Counted from the stretch's first letter, positions 44,642 through 54,570 are shown. The stretch is 64,000 nucleotides of DNA from CAZHPA01 sp964533945 (GCA_964533945.1 CAZHPA010000004.1:24335-88334); one strand, 5' to 3'. The notes: generated from the sequence alone by a model not told the origin. Translations and numbers: made by a program.

Positions 44642-46684
44642 GTGGTTAGAAAAATATTATGCTTTATCGTATTTATTTTTAGTGTATATACAGTATATAC
44701 ATACGCTGCTCAAAGCGCAAATCCAAACAATCATATTGATGCCGTGCTTGTAATTGATACAAGCAATTCAATGAATGGCAACGACCCCATGCACATAGCC
44801 GTTGAAGGCGTTAAGCTTTTTATTGATATGTTGGAACATAGCGGCTCAAGAGTTGGTTTTGTTGGGTTTAACGGAAGCGTTGTTTCTGAAATACCACTTA
44901 CAGAAATTAACACATTTCAAGATAAAATAGATATTTTAGATAAAGTAGGCAAAATAAAATATACAGGCTATACAGACATTGGGCTTGCGCTTAAAACGGC
45001 AGAATCGCTTTTATTAAACACACAAGATAAAGGCAACAACCAAATGATTTTAATGTTTACAGACGGCTTTGTTGAAGTTGACAGTAAAACAGGAAGAACA
45101 GAACAACAATCAAATCAGGAAATAGAAGACGTTTTGTCTTCGGCAATGTCAAATTACCCTATATACACAATAGGCTTAAATAGCAGCGATAGAGTGGACA
45201 AAGATTTAATAGATAAAATAGCCAACCAAACAAGTGCTAAAAGCTATATGACAAATAACGCCGAAGACTTGCCTGAAATTTTTAACGAAATTTTCGCAAG
45301 GCATATTAAATCAAATGTAATAAATGTAGGTTCAGTTATTGCCGATGGAACAAATTATGAAACATTTGACATAAACATACCAAACCCAAACATAGCAGAA
45401 GCAAATATTGTTTTACTATCAGACAGCAAATTAATAGACGTAAGGTTAACAAACCCAAATAATCAAAATATTTTACTAACACAATCAAATGGAATTTATT
45501 ATTCCAATTCGTCAAAATATTCTGTAATTAAAATTGTTAACCCAATGCAAGGGGATTGGGTTTTGCATATTAAAGGCGCTAAGGGCAGCCAAATTAAAGT
45601 TAATTTAATTTATAACTACGACATTGTTCTTGAAGCCAAATTGCCAAAAGATGCAAAAGACGTTGTTAAAGGGGAAACTTTAAACGTTTCGGCTTTTATA
45701 TCAGACCAAAACGGTACAACGCTTGGCAGTGATTTAATTTCTTCATTTAGTGCAGAGCTTAATGTTTTAAATGAAACTGGTCAAATAATTGAAGCCGTTG
45801 CTATGAATCATGTTAAAGATAATGAATTTGCTGCAGTTTGCAACATTCCAAACTATGATGGGCAAATAAGCATTATTGTAAAAGCCGCAGGTTCAGGGTT
45901 TTATAGAGAAAGCCAGCCTATTGTAATAGATTTAGAAAACAAGCCGCCAAAGCTTGAAAACCCTATATCAAATAAGTTTTATTTTTATTTGCCAATGGCT
46001 GTTTTAAATTCAACTATCAACTTAAACGAAGTTTTTAACGACCCAGATAATTTAGAAGATTTAGAATATAAGATTACAGCAGATAAAGATTACATAAGCT
46101 TCGATGAGTCAAACGGAAAAGCAAAAATAAAAACAAGCAAAATATTAAATTTTGGAACAGCGGAAGTAATAATTGAATGCATAGACCCAGCCAAAGAAAA
46201 GGCAGAAGCAAGCTTTAAAATAATTTTAATACCAATTTTGCCTTTTGGCTTGGTAATTTTAATAGTTATAGGTTTGATAGCAATAAAAGCCGGAAAGCAA
46301 AAAAACATAAGGCTATCGGGCTACATTCAATGCATACTTTCCGTTGACGGTGTTAACGGAGCAAGCGAAATAACAAATACGCAGGCATATAAAGGCATAG
46401 TTAATATGTCGCAGTTTGTAGGCGAGCAAGTTTTAGAAAAATTGCCAGAACTTAAAAAAATTTCTTTTTGTCAATTAACACAATCAGGGAGCAAATTAGG
46501 TGAATTAGGCGGGGAAGCTTGGGAATTTAAAAATAAATCACGCTACAAAATAAATAAAATGATGCTTGAATTAAAAGACGAAAAGTTTGTTATTGTTAAA
46601 GGAGAAACTTTTGAAATAAGAGAATTAAGAAGCAGTGATGATGAAAATGAAGGGGAAGTTTTGATAGTAACCTTTATAAAGTAG
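44642..46684 (+). CDS. Secreted, membrane-anchored vWA-domain protein
   Basis: A 680-residue protein. A signal peptide (about 1-22) leads to a vWA domain (about 32-215) with a complete MIDAS: DTSNS at 39-43, Thr in YTGYTD, Asp in MFTDG. Beta-rich Ig-like regions follow (about 225-520). A transmembrane helix at about 527-548 (LPFGLVILIVIGLIAIK) leads to a cytosolic domain of about 130 residues. MIDAS domains bind protein ligands through Mg2+. Start is GTG 44642 after AGAGGG; 20 upstream codons have no support. First gene of the operon, so probably an outside sensor or adhesin linked to the internal tubulin-like protein. Confidence 0.85.
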   Translation: MVRKILCFIVFIFSVYTVYTYAAQSANPNNHIDAVLVIDTSNSMNGNDPMHIAVEGVKLFIDMLEHSGSRVGFVGFNGSVVSEIPLTEINTFQDKIDILDKVGKIKYTGYTDIGLALKTAESLLLNTQDKGNNQMILMFTDGFVEVDSKTGRTEQQSNQEIEDVLSSAMSNYPIYTIGLNSSDRVDKDLIDKIANQTSAKSYMTNNAEDLPEIFNEIFARHIKSNVINVGSVIADGTNYETFDINIPNPNIAEANIVLLSDSKLIDVRLTNPNNQNILLTQSNGIYYSNSSKYSVIKIVNPMQGDWVLHIKGAKGSQIKVNLIYNYDIVLEAKLPKDAKDVVKGETLNVSAFISDQNGTTLGSDLISSFSAELNVLNETGQIIEAVAMNHVKDNEFAAVCNIPNYDGQISIIVKAAGSGFYRESQPIVIDLENKPPKLENPISNKFYFYLPMAVLNSTINLNEVFNDPDNLEDLEYKITADKDYISFDESNGKAKIKTSKILNFGTAEVIIECIDPAKEKAEASFKIILIPILPFGLVILIVIGLIAIKAGKQKNIRLSGYIQCILSVDGVNGASEITNTQAYKGIVNMSQFVGEQVLEKLPELKKISFCQLTQSGSKLGELGGEAWEFKNKSRYKINKMMLELKDEKFVIVKGETFEIRELRSSDDENEGEVLIVTFIK

Positions 46685-46708
46685 AAAATAAAAAGGAGTT
46701 GTAAGTTA

Positions 46709-49700
46709 ATGCCATTAAACGAAACACTTAAAACCCATTTAAAAAGCAATTTAATGCGTGGTGTCGGAAGTGGTTTGCATTTAAAAAGCAGAAATTCAAA
46801 GCTTATAGATGCCCCAATTTTAGTTATAGGTTTAGGCGGAACAGGCGCAAACTCCTTAATTCGCCTAAAAAGCCTTATTAACGAAAGAATTAATTCAGAT
46901 TTTAACAACGAAAAGCCTAAAAATATTGAATATTTAGCTATAGATACCGATATGTCAACAAAAGATTTTCAACATAAAGGCGTGTCTTTTTCAAAGGCAA
47001 ATTCTGAAGTTTGCATTTATGCACATGCAAATCTAGGAAGAACATATGAAGATTTATGCAAGCGCCCCGAAAGCTTGCCTCACATTACAAGCTGGATTTC
47101 TCACGGCATGGACGTTAGCAAAATTACAAACGGCGCAGGCGGCGTTAGGCAAGTTGGAAGATTTTTAATGTTTAAAGAGTTTAACGACATTGAAAACAAA
47201 ATTACAACTAAAGTTGAATCTATTTTAAACGGATATTCCGCCGACAAAATGGTTTTTGTATTTATTGCAACAGGCGTTTCGGGCGGAACAGGAAGCGGAA
47301 CTTTTTTAGATATTCCATATATCGTTAAAGAAATTTTAAGGCGAAAAGGGTTTAATGCCCAAATGCTAGGTTTTATATTTTTGCCCGACGTTAATATTAG
47401 CGTTATAGATAGAAATGACCACGCCAAAGTTCGTGCTATTAAGCGCAACGGCTTTGCTGCTTTAAAAGAACTAGATTTTTTAATGAACCTTGGCAATGAG
47501 GGTAACAGAGAACGCTTTGTTCAGGAATACAGCAGCAACTTTAAAGTTGATTACGGTGAACCTCCATATGATGTTTGCCATTTAGTTTCTACTATAAATA
47601 AAAGAGGATTAATAACTAACTCTATAGACGACTGCATGAACGTTGTTTCTGAAACAATTGCAAACTTTATTTCAGGCGAAAGTGGCGTTATATCAGGAGT
47701 TTCAGGAGGTTCAACAGATGATTTTTCCGTTGCACAATATATTTCAAATATTTCAGATACCATTAATACGTTTGTTGCAGGGCTTTCTGTTAAATATCCA
47801 ATCAATTATAAATATTTGGCAATCGGCAGTTCATCAGGTGTTTTGCCTATGGACGACATATTAAACTACATTGCAAGCACATTATTTGAACGCATATATG
47901 AAATATACAACCGTTTGCCTGAAAAGTCGGAAGTTTTAAACTTTGCAAATATGCTTGGAATAAACAGAGAAGGAATTTATGTTGCTGTATGCAAAAACAG
48001 CGAATTGCCAACGTATGGGTACGATTTCGATACGCTAAAAGCAAACCCAAACATTTTAAGACTTGCTTTTGAAGAAAGCATTGAAAAATCTTTATCTATA
48101 ATCAAAGAAAACGTTAGCGATTTCATAGATTCCTTTAAAGAAAACGCAAACAAAAAAATAGAAGAAGTATTTTTAGATAACAAAAAAGGCCCATACTTCG
48201 CTTCAAGATTAATTAGTTCTATAGAAAACTATTGCTTGCTTGCCCATATTAAAGATTTAAGAAATAAGCTAGTGCTTGAAAAAGTAAATGATGCCGATAT
48301 GGAAAGGCTTAGAAAAAATGTTGAATTAACACAACGAAAAATTGCAACTTCTGAACCTTTGCTTGGGTTTGGCAAAAATGGGCTTGCTGATAATCACATT
48401 AAAGCTTGCAATGAATATTATTCAAAGCGAATGTTTAATAACGTTTTTGACGGCATGATTAAATGCTTTGAAGCATTTTACAAATATTTAAATGACAAAA
48501 ACGATGATTTATTCGATTTGCTTGCAGAAACAATTACATTACTTAAAAATATATTTGCAGATTATGGAAGCATTGACGGCGACATTTCCCTTACAAGTGA
48601 AGAAAGTACAACAACTTTAACATGGGACATAATAGATAAAAAAGTTTTAGCCGAAACTGTTAAGTTAATGATAAACGACGAAAGCGAAGTTAAATTTAAC
48701 ACAGTTATTGACGAATTTATTAAAGAACTTAACGCTAATTCCGCCACATGGCTAAACTGCTCAAAGCCAAACGCTGTAGCAAAGCTAAACGATTTTATTA
48801 ACAATAGGTTCGACAACATTCTTAATAAATCGCTTGACTTTTATATAAGTAAGATTGCCAACGACGATAAAATTAGAATAGACAGCGAAGCACAGCAAAT
48901 AACAGAAAAGCTTGCTAAAAATGCACAAGTTATGTTTCCTGTTAACGTTTTCGGCGATAATTTAAACGCTTCTTTGTATAGCTATATGTCTGTTCCGTCT
49001 AACGCCGACATAATTAAAAGCAAACTTGAAGCCGATACAGGCGGCAAAATGATTAAACAAAGCATTATAACAAACCGTGTTTTTATGCTTAAAGTTAATT
49101 TGGTTTACCCTTTAATGGCATATAGAGAGCTTGAAAGCTATGAAGCGGAATACGAAAAGTTTTCGGAAGAAAGAGCCGGCATAGGAATGCATTTATACGA
49201 AAACAACACTAGAAATTGGAGGGAATTACCTTCTCCAATATATGACAATGCTTGGTCACCAACATATAAAAACGAGCGCCTTAAAGCTTCAAACAACAAA
49301 ATTAGAAGCTTATTTGATAAAGCGCTTAAATATAAATATATACAATGGGACACTAAAGAAAACAAGGTTGCTTGCAAGTTTAAGCAGGAAATTAATATAA
49401 AGACGTTTTTAAATGAATGCAACATAGAAAATATTAACGACATAGATTCAATAAGTGTTGCCAGCGCAAATTTGGCACTTAATAAGCTAAAATCTATTTT
49501 AGCCGAGGATAGTTGGCAAGGCGTTGAATATCTTTACGATTACAAGCTTAAAGATGGCGAGCCCGATTTGGAATTTTCGAAAGCGATTTTTATAAATATG
49601 CCAACGCTTAATAAGCATATGCAAAAAATGATTGACCAGCACGAACAGTTGCTTGAAATTGAGCAAAAGCTTATGAAAATACAAGGAAGCGTTGCCGTTT

Positions 49701-50098
49701 ATTCCCATTTTGCCGCCGTTTTATATACTTCTTTAATTAGAAAAAGCAGAGGCATATATAAATACACAGATAACAAACAATTAGAGAAAATTTTGCTTGA
49801 ACCTAACACAAATGAGCTTGAATATATAGAATACTATTTGTATAAGGCATTCAAGCAAATGCCCGATGCCGAACGCGAATATTTAAACAGCACAGCAAGA
49901 AAAACTATAAACGAATGCAACGACGACGAATTTAAAAAATGCATAGACGTTATGGAAAACTTTGAAAATATGTTCAAAGAAAAGACCCAAAAGCTTACAA
50001 CAACATATTTATCTGAATTTGAAGGAGACAAAAAGTCAAGCTTCTATCAAGTTATGCGTGAAGAAATGAAAAAAGCGCTTGAAAAATATTCTGAATAA
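46709..50098 (+). CDS. Tubulin/FtsZ-like large protein
   Basis: An 1129-residue protein. Its N-terminal GTPase domain follows FtsZ step by step: nucleotide loop VIGLGGTGANS (39-49), EYLAIDTD (74-81), NGAGGVRQVGR (141-151, like the FtsZ GAGGxPxxG loop) and the tubulin signature GVSGGTGSGTF (189-199). The catalytic T7 loop is not obvious. The remaining 700 residues are helical and charged. This is the Tubulin_2-type family. From memory, Makarova and Koonin described an FtsZ-like family encoded with vWA and GTPase proteins and proposed membrane remodelling. It may assemble GTP-dependent filaments at the membrane. Confidence 0.85.
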   Translation: MPLNETLKTHLKSNLMRGVGSGLHLKSRNSKLIDAPILVIGLGGTGANSLIRLKSLINERINSDFNNEKPKNIEYLAIDTDMSTKDFQHKGVSFSKANSEVCIYAHANLGRTYEDLCKRPESLPHITSWISHGMDVSKITNGAGGVRQVGRFLMFKEFNDIENKITTKVESILNGYSADKMVFVFIATGVSGGTGSGTFLDIPYIVKEILRRKGFNAQMLGFIFLPDVNISVIDRNDHAKVRAIKRNGFAALKELDFLMNLGNEGNRERFVQEYSSNFKVDYGEPPYDVCHLVSTINKRGLITNSIDDCMNVVSETIANFISGESGVISGVSGGSTDDFSVAQYISNISDTINTFVAGLSVKYPINYKYLAIGSSSGVLPMDDILNYIASTLFERIYEIYNRLPEKSEVLNFANMLGINREGIYVAVCKNSELPTYGYDFDTLKANPNILRLAFEESIEKSLSIIKENVSDFIDSFKENANKKIEEVFLDNKKGPYFASRLISSIENYCLLAHIKDLRNKLVLEKVNDADMERLRKNVELTQRKIATSEPLLGFGKNGLADNHIKACNEYYSKRMFNNVFDGMIKCFEAFYKYLNDKNDDLFDLLAETITLLKNIFADYGSIDGDISLTSEESTTTLTWDIIDKKVLAETVKLMINDESEVKFNTVIDEFIKELNANSATWLNCSKPNAVAKLNDFINNRFDNILNKSLDFYISKIANDDKIRIDSEAQQITEKLAKNAQVMFPVNVFGDNLNASLYSYMSVPSNADIIKSKLEADTGGKMIKQSIITNRVFMLKVNLVYPLMAYRELESYEAEYEKFSEERAGIGMHLYENNTRNWRELPSPIYDNAWSPTYKNERLKASNNKIRSLFDKALKYKYIQWDTKENKVACKFKQEINIKTFLNECNIENINDIDSISVASANLALNKLKSILAEDSWQGVEYLYDYKLKDGEPDLEFSKAIFINMPTLNKHMQKMIDQHEQLLEIEQKLMKIQGSVAVYSHFAAVLYTSLIRKSRGIYKYTDNKQLEKILLEPNTNELEYIEYYLYKAFKQMPDAEREYLNSTARKTINECNDDEFKKCIDVMENFENMFKEKTQKLTTTYLSEFEGDKKSSFYQVMREEMKKALEKYSE

Positions 50099-50125
50099 AT
50101 TCAAATAAAATTTTGGGAGGATAGT

Positions 50126-50527
50126 ATGTTAAAAAAATCCCCAAACCAAAGCCTGTGTCCATATTATTATATGGGCGGAGAGCTTCATCCGTTGAAATAT
50201 GGAAGTTATTTTAATGATAAAACGGCTTTATTTAACATTATAGATGCCGAGGAGCAGTTTATATTAGAATCATTCGGAATAAATAATAGTTGTATTTGGA
50301 TTGATTTATATGAAACAGCGCTTGACCACAAAGTTATTAAAAAGCTTAGTATGCATTTAAATAATATAAATCATAAAATACGCAAGCTTTGCTTTGTAGG
50401 TTGTTCATGGGTTAATAAAAATAAGCTAAAAAATAAAATAAAAATTAAAAATATGGATTTATCCAAACAAATTAAGTTTTTTTCAGACCCCAAATTGGCT
50501 AAACAGTGGTTAGTTGGAAATAGGTGA
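50126..50527 (+). CDS. Small protein with possible STAS/SpoIIAA-like end
   Basis: A 133-residue cytosolic protein. The second half (CIWIDLYETALDHKVIKKLS, then a strand LCFVGCSW, then IKFFSDPKLAKQWLVG) has the order and C-terminal 'F-x-D-x-x-x-A-x-x-W-L' ending of SpoIIAA-like STAS/Sec14 domains. The resemblance is by eye and weak. It follows the tubulin-like gene by 27 bases with GGGAGG before its ATG. Function unknown; it may be a small adaptor of the system. Confidence 0.5.
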   Translation: MLKKSPNQSLCPYYYMGGELHPLKYGSYFNDKTALFNIIDAEEQFILESFGINNSCIWIDLYETALDHKVIKKLSMHLNNINHKIRKLCFVGCSWVNKNKLKNKIKIKNMDLSKQIKFFSDPKLAKQWLVGNR

Positions 50528-50531
50528 GTTT

Positions 50532-52454
50532 ATGTTAAAGCTTACGCACCCTGTGCTTTATGTGTTTTTTGATGAACAATCAAAAGACACATTAAGGCTT
50601 CTTTGCAATGAAAAGTTTCAGAATACGCAAAGCATTGCTTATTTAAATATAAAAAGTAAAGACGACTTGGATTTTGATACATTAGTTAATATCAATAGAA
50701 GGTTTCTTGAAAAAGAATATTCAAGACCTTTTGAAAGGCGAATATATTTTATTGTTGATTCAAACAAAAAGCTTCTTGTTTCTTTATCAGATGCTGTTTT
50801 ATTTATTAAAAGCTTTTTTGAAAATATAAACATAACACCAATAATAGATATTTTCGCACTTACAGATGAAGCCAAGCTTCCAAATTTAAACATTCAGCAA
50901 GCAATTACTAATACATACGACGAACTTAAATTTTTGGCAACAAGTAATTTATGCAATATGGTATATATAATTTCCAACTTAAATAGCAAAGGCGTATTAA
51001 TTAATGACTATATGCAGTTTTATCAAGCAATTGTTTTATGCTCCATTTTAAAAGATTGTTCTAAAACAGGCTATGATGAGTTAAACTTTTTGCAAAACTG
51101 CGAAGCCAAAAATAAAGACGGCTATTTTTACACAGTTGGTATGAAAAAAATTAGTAAGCCTATAGAAATTTTAAGCTCTGTAATTCTTAAACAAATAATT
51201 GATGAAAATAGCATAATTTACGAAAAAAGTAAAGATAGTAATATTGTTGCAGAAATGCTTGAAAGCTTTTTAAAAACTATTGATGAAATATTTAAGGCAG
51301 CCGAACAAAAATATAGCTTAAACGTTAATTCTCTTGCAATAAACATAGAAATGCAAAACAGGCTGTTTAATTGCAACGGGGATGCTTTAGATGCTTGCTT
51401 TGGAGAAAGCTATGTTGATTTATATTACGAAATTAACTACGAAAAAGAATGCGGCGTTATAGCTTCAAAAATTGTTTATGAACACTGCAAAACACTAAAA
51501 GAAGCCGTTTATGGCTGTATTGAAAATGAAAACGTTGGTTTTTTTGCAGTTAAGCGTATGCTTTACAAACTTAAGAGTGAGCATTTGCCTGAATTAAAAG
51601 AGCGTATAAAAGAAGAAATATTTAATGCAGAAAGTATGTTGCAAACATGGCAAAATGAACAGCCTGTAATTACTAAAGGTTTGAAAAAAGTAAATGCATT
51701 TGGCAATGCGCTTTTTTTCCCTTTTGAGTTGGCACAGTTTTACATAGCCCTTAAAAACGACTACTTTAAATGCAAAGCAAAACTTAGCGCTTTATTTCAA
51801 TACGAAACCGTACTGCTTGAATTTATAAACAACTTTAAAAATATATGCGAAAAGCTTAGTTTTAATTGCGATAAATTAAACGGATTTATAAAATTAAGCC
51901 TTAGCGAAAAACCAACGCTAATCGCTGAAAACTTCGAGCAATATTATTCAAATAAAGCTTGTATGTATATTGCAAATAATTTTAAAAGCTACTTTAAACA
52001 ACTATATAAAGATTTTTATAAATTAGGATTTGAAAATATCGAAGCATTGTACAAAGAGTGCAACGCATATATTAGCAAGCTTATAGGAAGTGATAGCTTT
52101 AACTTAGATATATACAGCGAAATATACGAGCGGATTAAAAGTAATATAAGTACAGAATTTAAAACCGAAGAAAGCATAGCAAGACTTTTAATCGAAGAAA
52201 TAAAAGAGGACAAAATTTATTTTTCAAAGCTTACATCGGCAGCTAACTTTTTTGATAGTGTTTGCCTAATTACAGGTGATGGACAACTTGTTGAAAAACT
52301 TTCCGAAAAAAATACATTGGGTCATTTAAATGTATTTTTTGATTTATTTCTTAACCTTAATAATTTTAATGAGGGCGAACAGCTTGATGTAGTATACTTT
52401 ATTGGGAAATTTTCAATAGAACAAATGCATTATTCAAACCTATATAAGCTATAA
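50532..52454 (+). CDS. Uncharacterised 640-residue operon protein
   Basis: A soluble, mostly helical protein. The first 250 residues alternate strands and helices (VLYVFFDEQSKDTLRLL, IYFIVDSNKKLLVSLSDAV, NMVYIISNLNSKG), perhaps an alpha/beta domain; the rest is helical. I recognise no family. ATG 50532 follows AGGTGAG and lies four bases after the upstream stop. The 3' end is the source of three tandem copies in the next spacer. Always being next to a tubulin-like gene would suggest a partner; I cannot check this. Confidence 0.7.
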   Translation: MLKLTHPVLYVFFDEQSKDTLRLLCNEKFQNTQSIAYLNIKSKDDLDFDTLVNINRRFLEKEYSRPFERRIYFIVDSNKKLLVSLSDAVLFIKSFFENINITPIIDIFALTDEAKLPNLNIQQAITNTYDELKFLATSNLCNMVYIISNLNSKGVLINDYMQFYQAIVLCSILKDCSKTGYDELNFLQNCEAKNKDGYFYTVGMKKISKPIEILSSVILKQIIDENSIIYEKSKDSNIVAEMLESFLKTIDEIFKAAEQKYSLNVNSLAINIEMQNRLFNCNGDALDACFGESYVDLYYEINYEKECGVIASKIVYEHCKTLKEAVYGCIENENVGFFAVKRMLYKLKSEHLPELKERIKEEIFNAESMLQTWQNEQPVITKGLKKVNAFGNALFFPFELAQFYIALKNDYFKCKAKLSALFQYETVLLEFINNFKNICEKLSFNCDKLNGFIKLSLSEKPTLIAENFEQYYSNKACMYIANNFKSYFKQLYKDFYKLGFENIEALYKECNAYISKLIGSDSFNLDIYSEIYERIKSNISTEFKTEESIARLLIEEIKEDKIYFSKLTSAANFFDSVCLITGDGQLVEKLSEKNTLGHLNVFFDLFLNLNNFNEGEQLDVVYFIGKFSIEQMHYSNLYKL

Positions 52455-52610
52455 GCGGTAACTTAATATAACATATTTTAACTTAGAAACAAATAAGCAA
52501 ATACACTATTTCAACCTATACAAACTATAAGGGAAACTTAACATAATAATTTTAATTTAAAAGCAGGTAAATAAATGCATTATTTTAACCTATACAAAAT
52601 GTAAATGGGT
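52424..52610 (+). repeat. Three 75-base tandem copies of a gene 3' end
   Basis: The last codons of the 50532 gene (MHYSNLYKL-stop) recur at 52499 as IHYFNLYKL-stop and at 52573 as MHYFNLYKM-stop, with periods of 75 and 74 bases. Several differences are third-position (CAT/CAC, TAT/TAC, AAG/AAA). The sequence between copies also aligns. The repeats fill the entire 163-base gap. Confidence 0.88.
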
Positions 52611-52617
52611 GATTACT

Positions 52618-53880
52618 TTGAAAAAAATATTAGATATACCGCTTTTGCTATTTACAGCACTAGCAGCTTTAATTTCTTTTTTTGTCGGGGAAATGCTGCT
52701 TAAAGCTTTTTGTGAAAGTATAGATAACATAGCTTTAATGGGTATATATTTTTGCGCTGTTGGCTCAATTATAGTTTTGTTTACAAATATTTGCGCCTAT
52801 AAATTAAGCCCAATTGCAAAAATGCTGCCTGCTCCTAATGCTTTTAAAAAATCGGCGCTTCTTTTTGGCTTTTTAGTAGCTTTACTTTTATTTTTGTTTG
52901 GCTGTCTTTTTCAATTTTTATATAGCTTTGATAAAAAAGAGTCAAAAAGTTCAAACTTAAACTATATAGTTGCAATAGATAATTCGGGTAGCATGTTAAA
53001 TACAGACCCATTATTTAAACGATACACCGCATTAAAACAGCTCTTTGAATCTATGGCTTCTAATAAAAAAGGCAAAAAGCAAAACCTTGGAGTATATGTA
53101 TTTACAGATGGAAACGAAAAAGTATTTTCAATGCAGGAAATAACAAGTAATCATGTAAATCAATTTGATAGCATATTTTCACAGCATATGGTATCAAACG
53201 GTGGAACTAACATTATGAAAGTTCTTGAAGCTATAGCAGAAGACCCAGACTTAACAGAAAATACAAATATCGTTTTAATCTCAGATGGAGAAAGCCCAGT
53301 ATATGACGATACATTGGAAAAATTAAAAGAGAAAAGCATTCGTGTTGATACTGTGGGTGTTTTTGAAGCCGAACCCGACAACGCCTTGCGAAAAATTTCA
53401 ACAGAAACAGGCGGAACATATTTTAATATAGATAAAATCGAACAATTAACAGGCGTTTTAAATAACATAACTACTTTAAAAATGGAAGACCGGCTGTTAA
53501 CAGCACGCCGCCTTGATTTGGAAAATTCGGTTAATTACATTGTTATGCATTTAGCTTTTATATTTTTGCTCGCGCTAATAATAAAAATAATTCAAGCTTT
53601 AATTATGGACATAAAAAGCGTTAGGGCAGCTTTGTTTTCACAAGCACTTTGCTTTAGCTTAATTTCTTCTTTACTTATGGAAGCTTTGTTTTTAAAGACA
53701 GAACTTAGCGAAAGCGTCGTACGCTGTATTGTAATTGCATTTATTTCGCTTTTGGTGCTTTTAATTGGGAAAGAACAAACAAATATTATAAATTTCGGTT
53801 CTGCCAGTAGCATTAACAGCGCAAGCTTCGGCTTTAACAGAGAATACGTAAACAAAGGGAAACAAAAAGTTTTAAAATAA
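52618..53880 (+). CDS. Integral membrane vWA protein
   Basis: A 420-residue protein with three N-terminal helices (about 5-30, 40-60, 80-103), a vWA domain (about 115-300) with MIDAS DNSGS at 121-125, a GGTNIMK Thr and LISDGES, and three C-terminal helices (about 305-395). The arrangement resembles BatA/BatB-like membrane vWA proteins, but no MoxR ATPase is present. Start TTG 52618 follows GGGTG, nine bases after an in-frame GTG within it. It likely partners the first vWA protein or the GTPase. Confidence 0.8.
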   Translation: MKKILDIPLLLFTALAALISFFVGEMLLKAFCESIDNIALMGIYFCAVGSIIVLFTNICAYKLSPIAKMLPAPNAFKKSALLFGFLVALLLFLFGCLFQFLYSFDKKESKSSNLNYIVAIDNSGSMLNTDPLFKRYTALKQLFESMASNKKGKKQNLGVYVFTDGNEKVFSMQEITSNHVNQFDSIFSQHMVSNGGTNIMKVLEAIAEDPDLTENTNIVLISDGESPVYDDTLEKLKEKSIRVDTVGVFEAEPDNALRKISTETGGTYFNIDKIEQLTGVLNNITTLKMEDRLLTARRLDLENSVNYIVMHLAFIFLLALIIKIIQALIMDIKSVRAALFSQALCFSLISSLLMEALFLKTELSESVVRCIVIAFISLLVLLIGKEQTNIINFGSASSINSASFGFNREYVNKGKQKVLK

Positions 53881-53901
53881 TTAGATTTGGGAGGTGTTTT
53901 T

Positions 53902-54570
53902 GTGGAGTTAGACATAGTTAATGTTTTTAAAGACGAGGAGCAATCGTTTTTTATAAAAAATTTAAACGGCAAAGTTTTAGAAAGTGGAATAATTATGCTA
54001 AATTGGGATTGGCCTGAAGTGCATTCGGATATGGACGGAGTTTATATATTTGAAATTAAAGACGAAAGCGAAGATTTGGAAACACTTGTTGAACGCTTTA
54101 ACGAAATGGAAACACCCCCAATATATATACCACGGAAAGCTTTTGGCGGAGAAAAATTTAAATGGCGAGAAGCAATGAAAGAAAAAAAACTGCAATTAAA
54201 ACTTTTCCCTGTTAAAACAAATAAGTATAAAGCTATTATATATAGGCAAACATCTGGAAACTGCACGCAAGTTTTTTATAAGCCCGTAAGCTTAAAAAGA
54301 AAAGTTTTATATAGGCATATTAATTTTAAAACTAAAATAGCAACATTCGAGTTCGAGAAAAAAATGCTTTTTCTTTTGAATGAATTGCCAATAGATTGTT
54401 TGCTCTTTTGCAAATATAATAAAAAGACAATGGTTCCAATTTGCTACTACCCAGTTAATTTAGAAGTTTTATGCAATTCATCTTACGAAATTGCAATTGA
54501 AAGCAGCTGCAACATTGATTTAATTTGTAACGATAAATATAACGGCGCTATTGTAGTTAAAGACTTTTAG
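53902..54570 (+). CDS. Uncharacterised 222-residue operon protein
   Basis: A soluble, beta-rich protein with no known motif. The middle has a basic helix (EKFKWREAMKEKKLQLKLF) and the end resembles a small beta-sandwich (IAIESSCNIDLICNDKYNGAIVV). Start GTG 53902 follows GGGAGG; the in-frame GTG five codons earlier is part of that site. It lies between the second vWA gene and the GTPase gene. Confidence 0.65.
   Translation: MELDIVNVFKDEEQSFFIKNLNGKVLESGIIMLNWDWPEVHSDMDGVYIFEIKDESEDLETLVERFNEMETPPIYIPRKAFGGEKFKWREAMKEKKLQLKLFPVKTNKYKAIIYRQTSGNCTQVFYKPVSLKRKVLYRHINFKTKIATFEFEKKMLFLLNELPIDCLLFCKYNKKTMVPICYYPVNLEVLCNSSYEIAIESSCNIDLICNDKYNGAIVVKDF

Noticed and set aside
52609..54570. BatA/BatB-type MoxR-vWA system
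   Set aside because: The membrane vWA protein has the right layout, but no MoxR AAA+ ATPase is encoded in the operon; a GTPase and tubulin-like protein are present instead.
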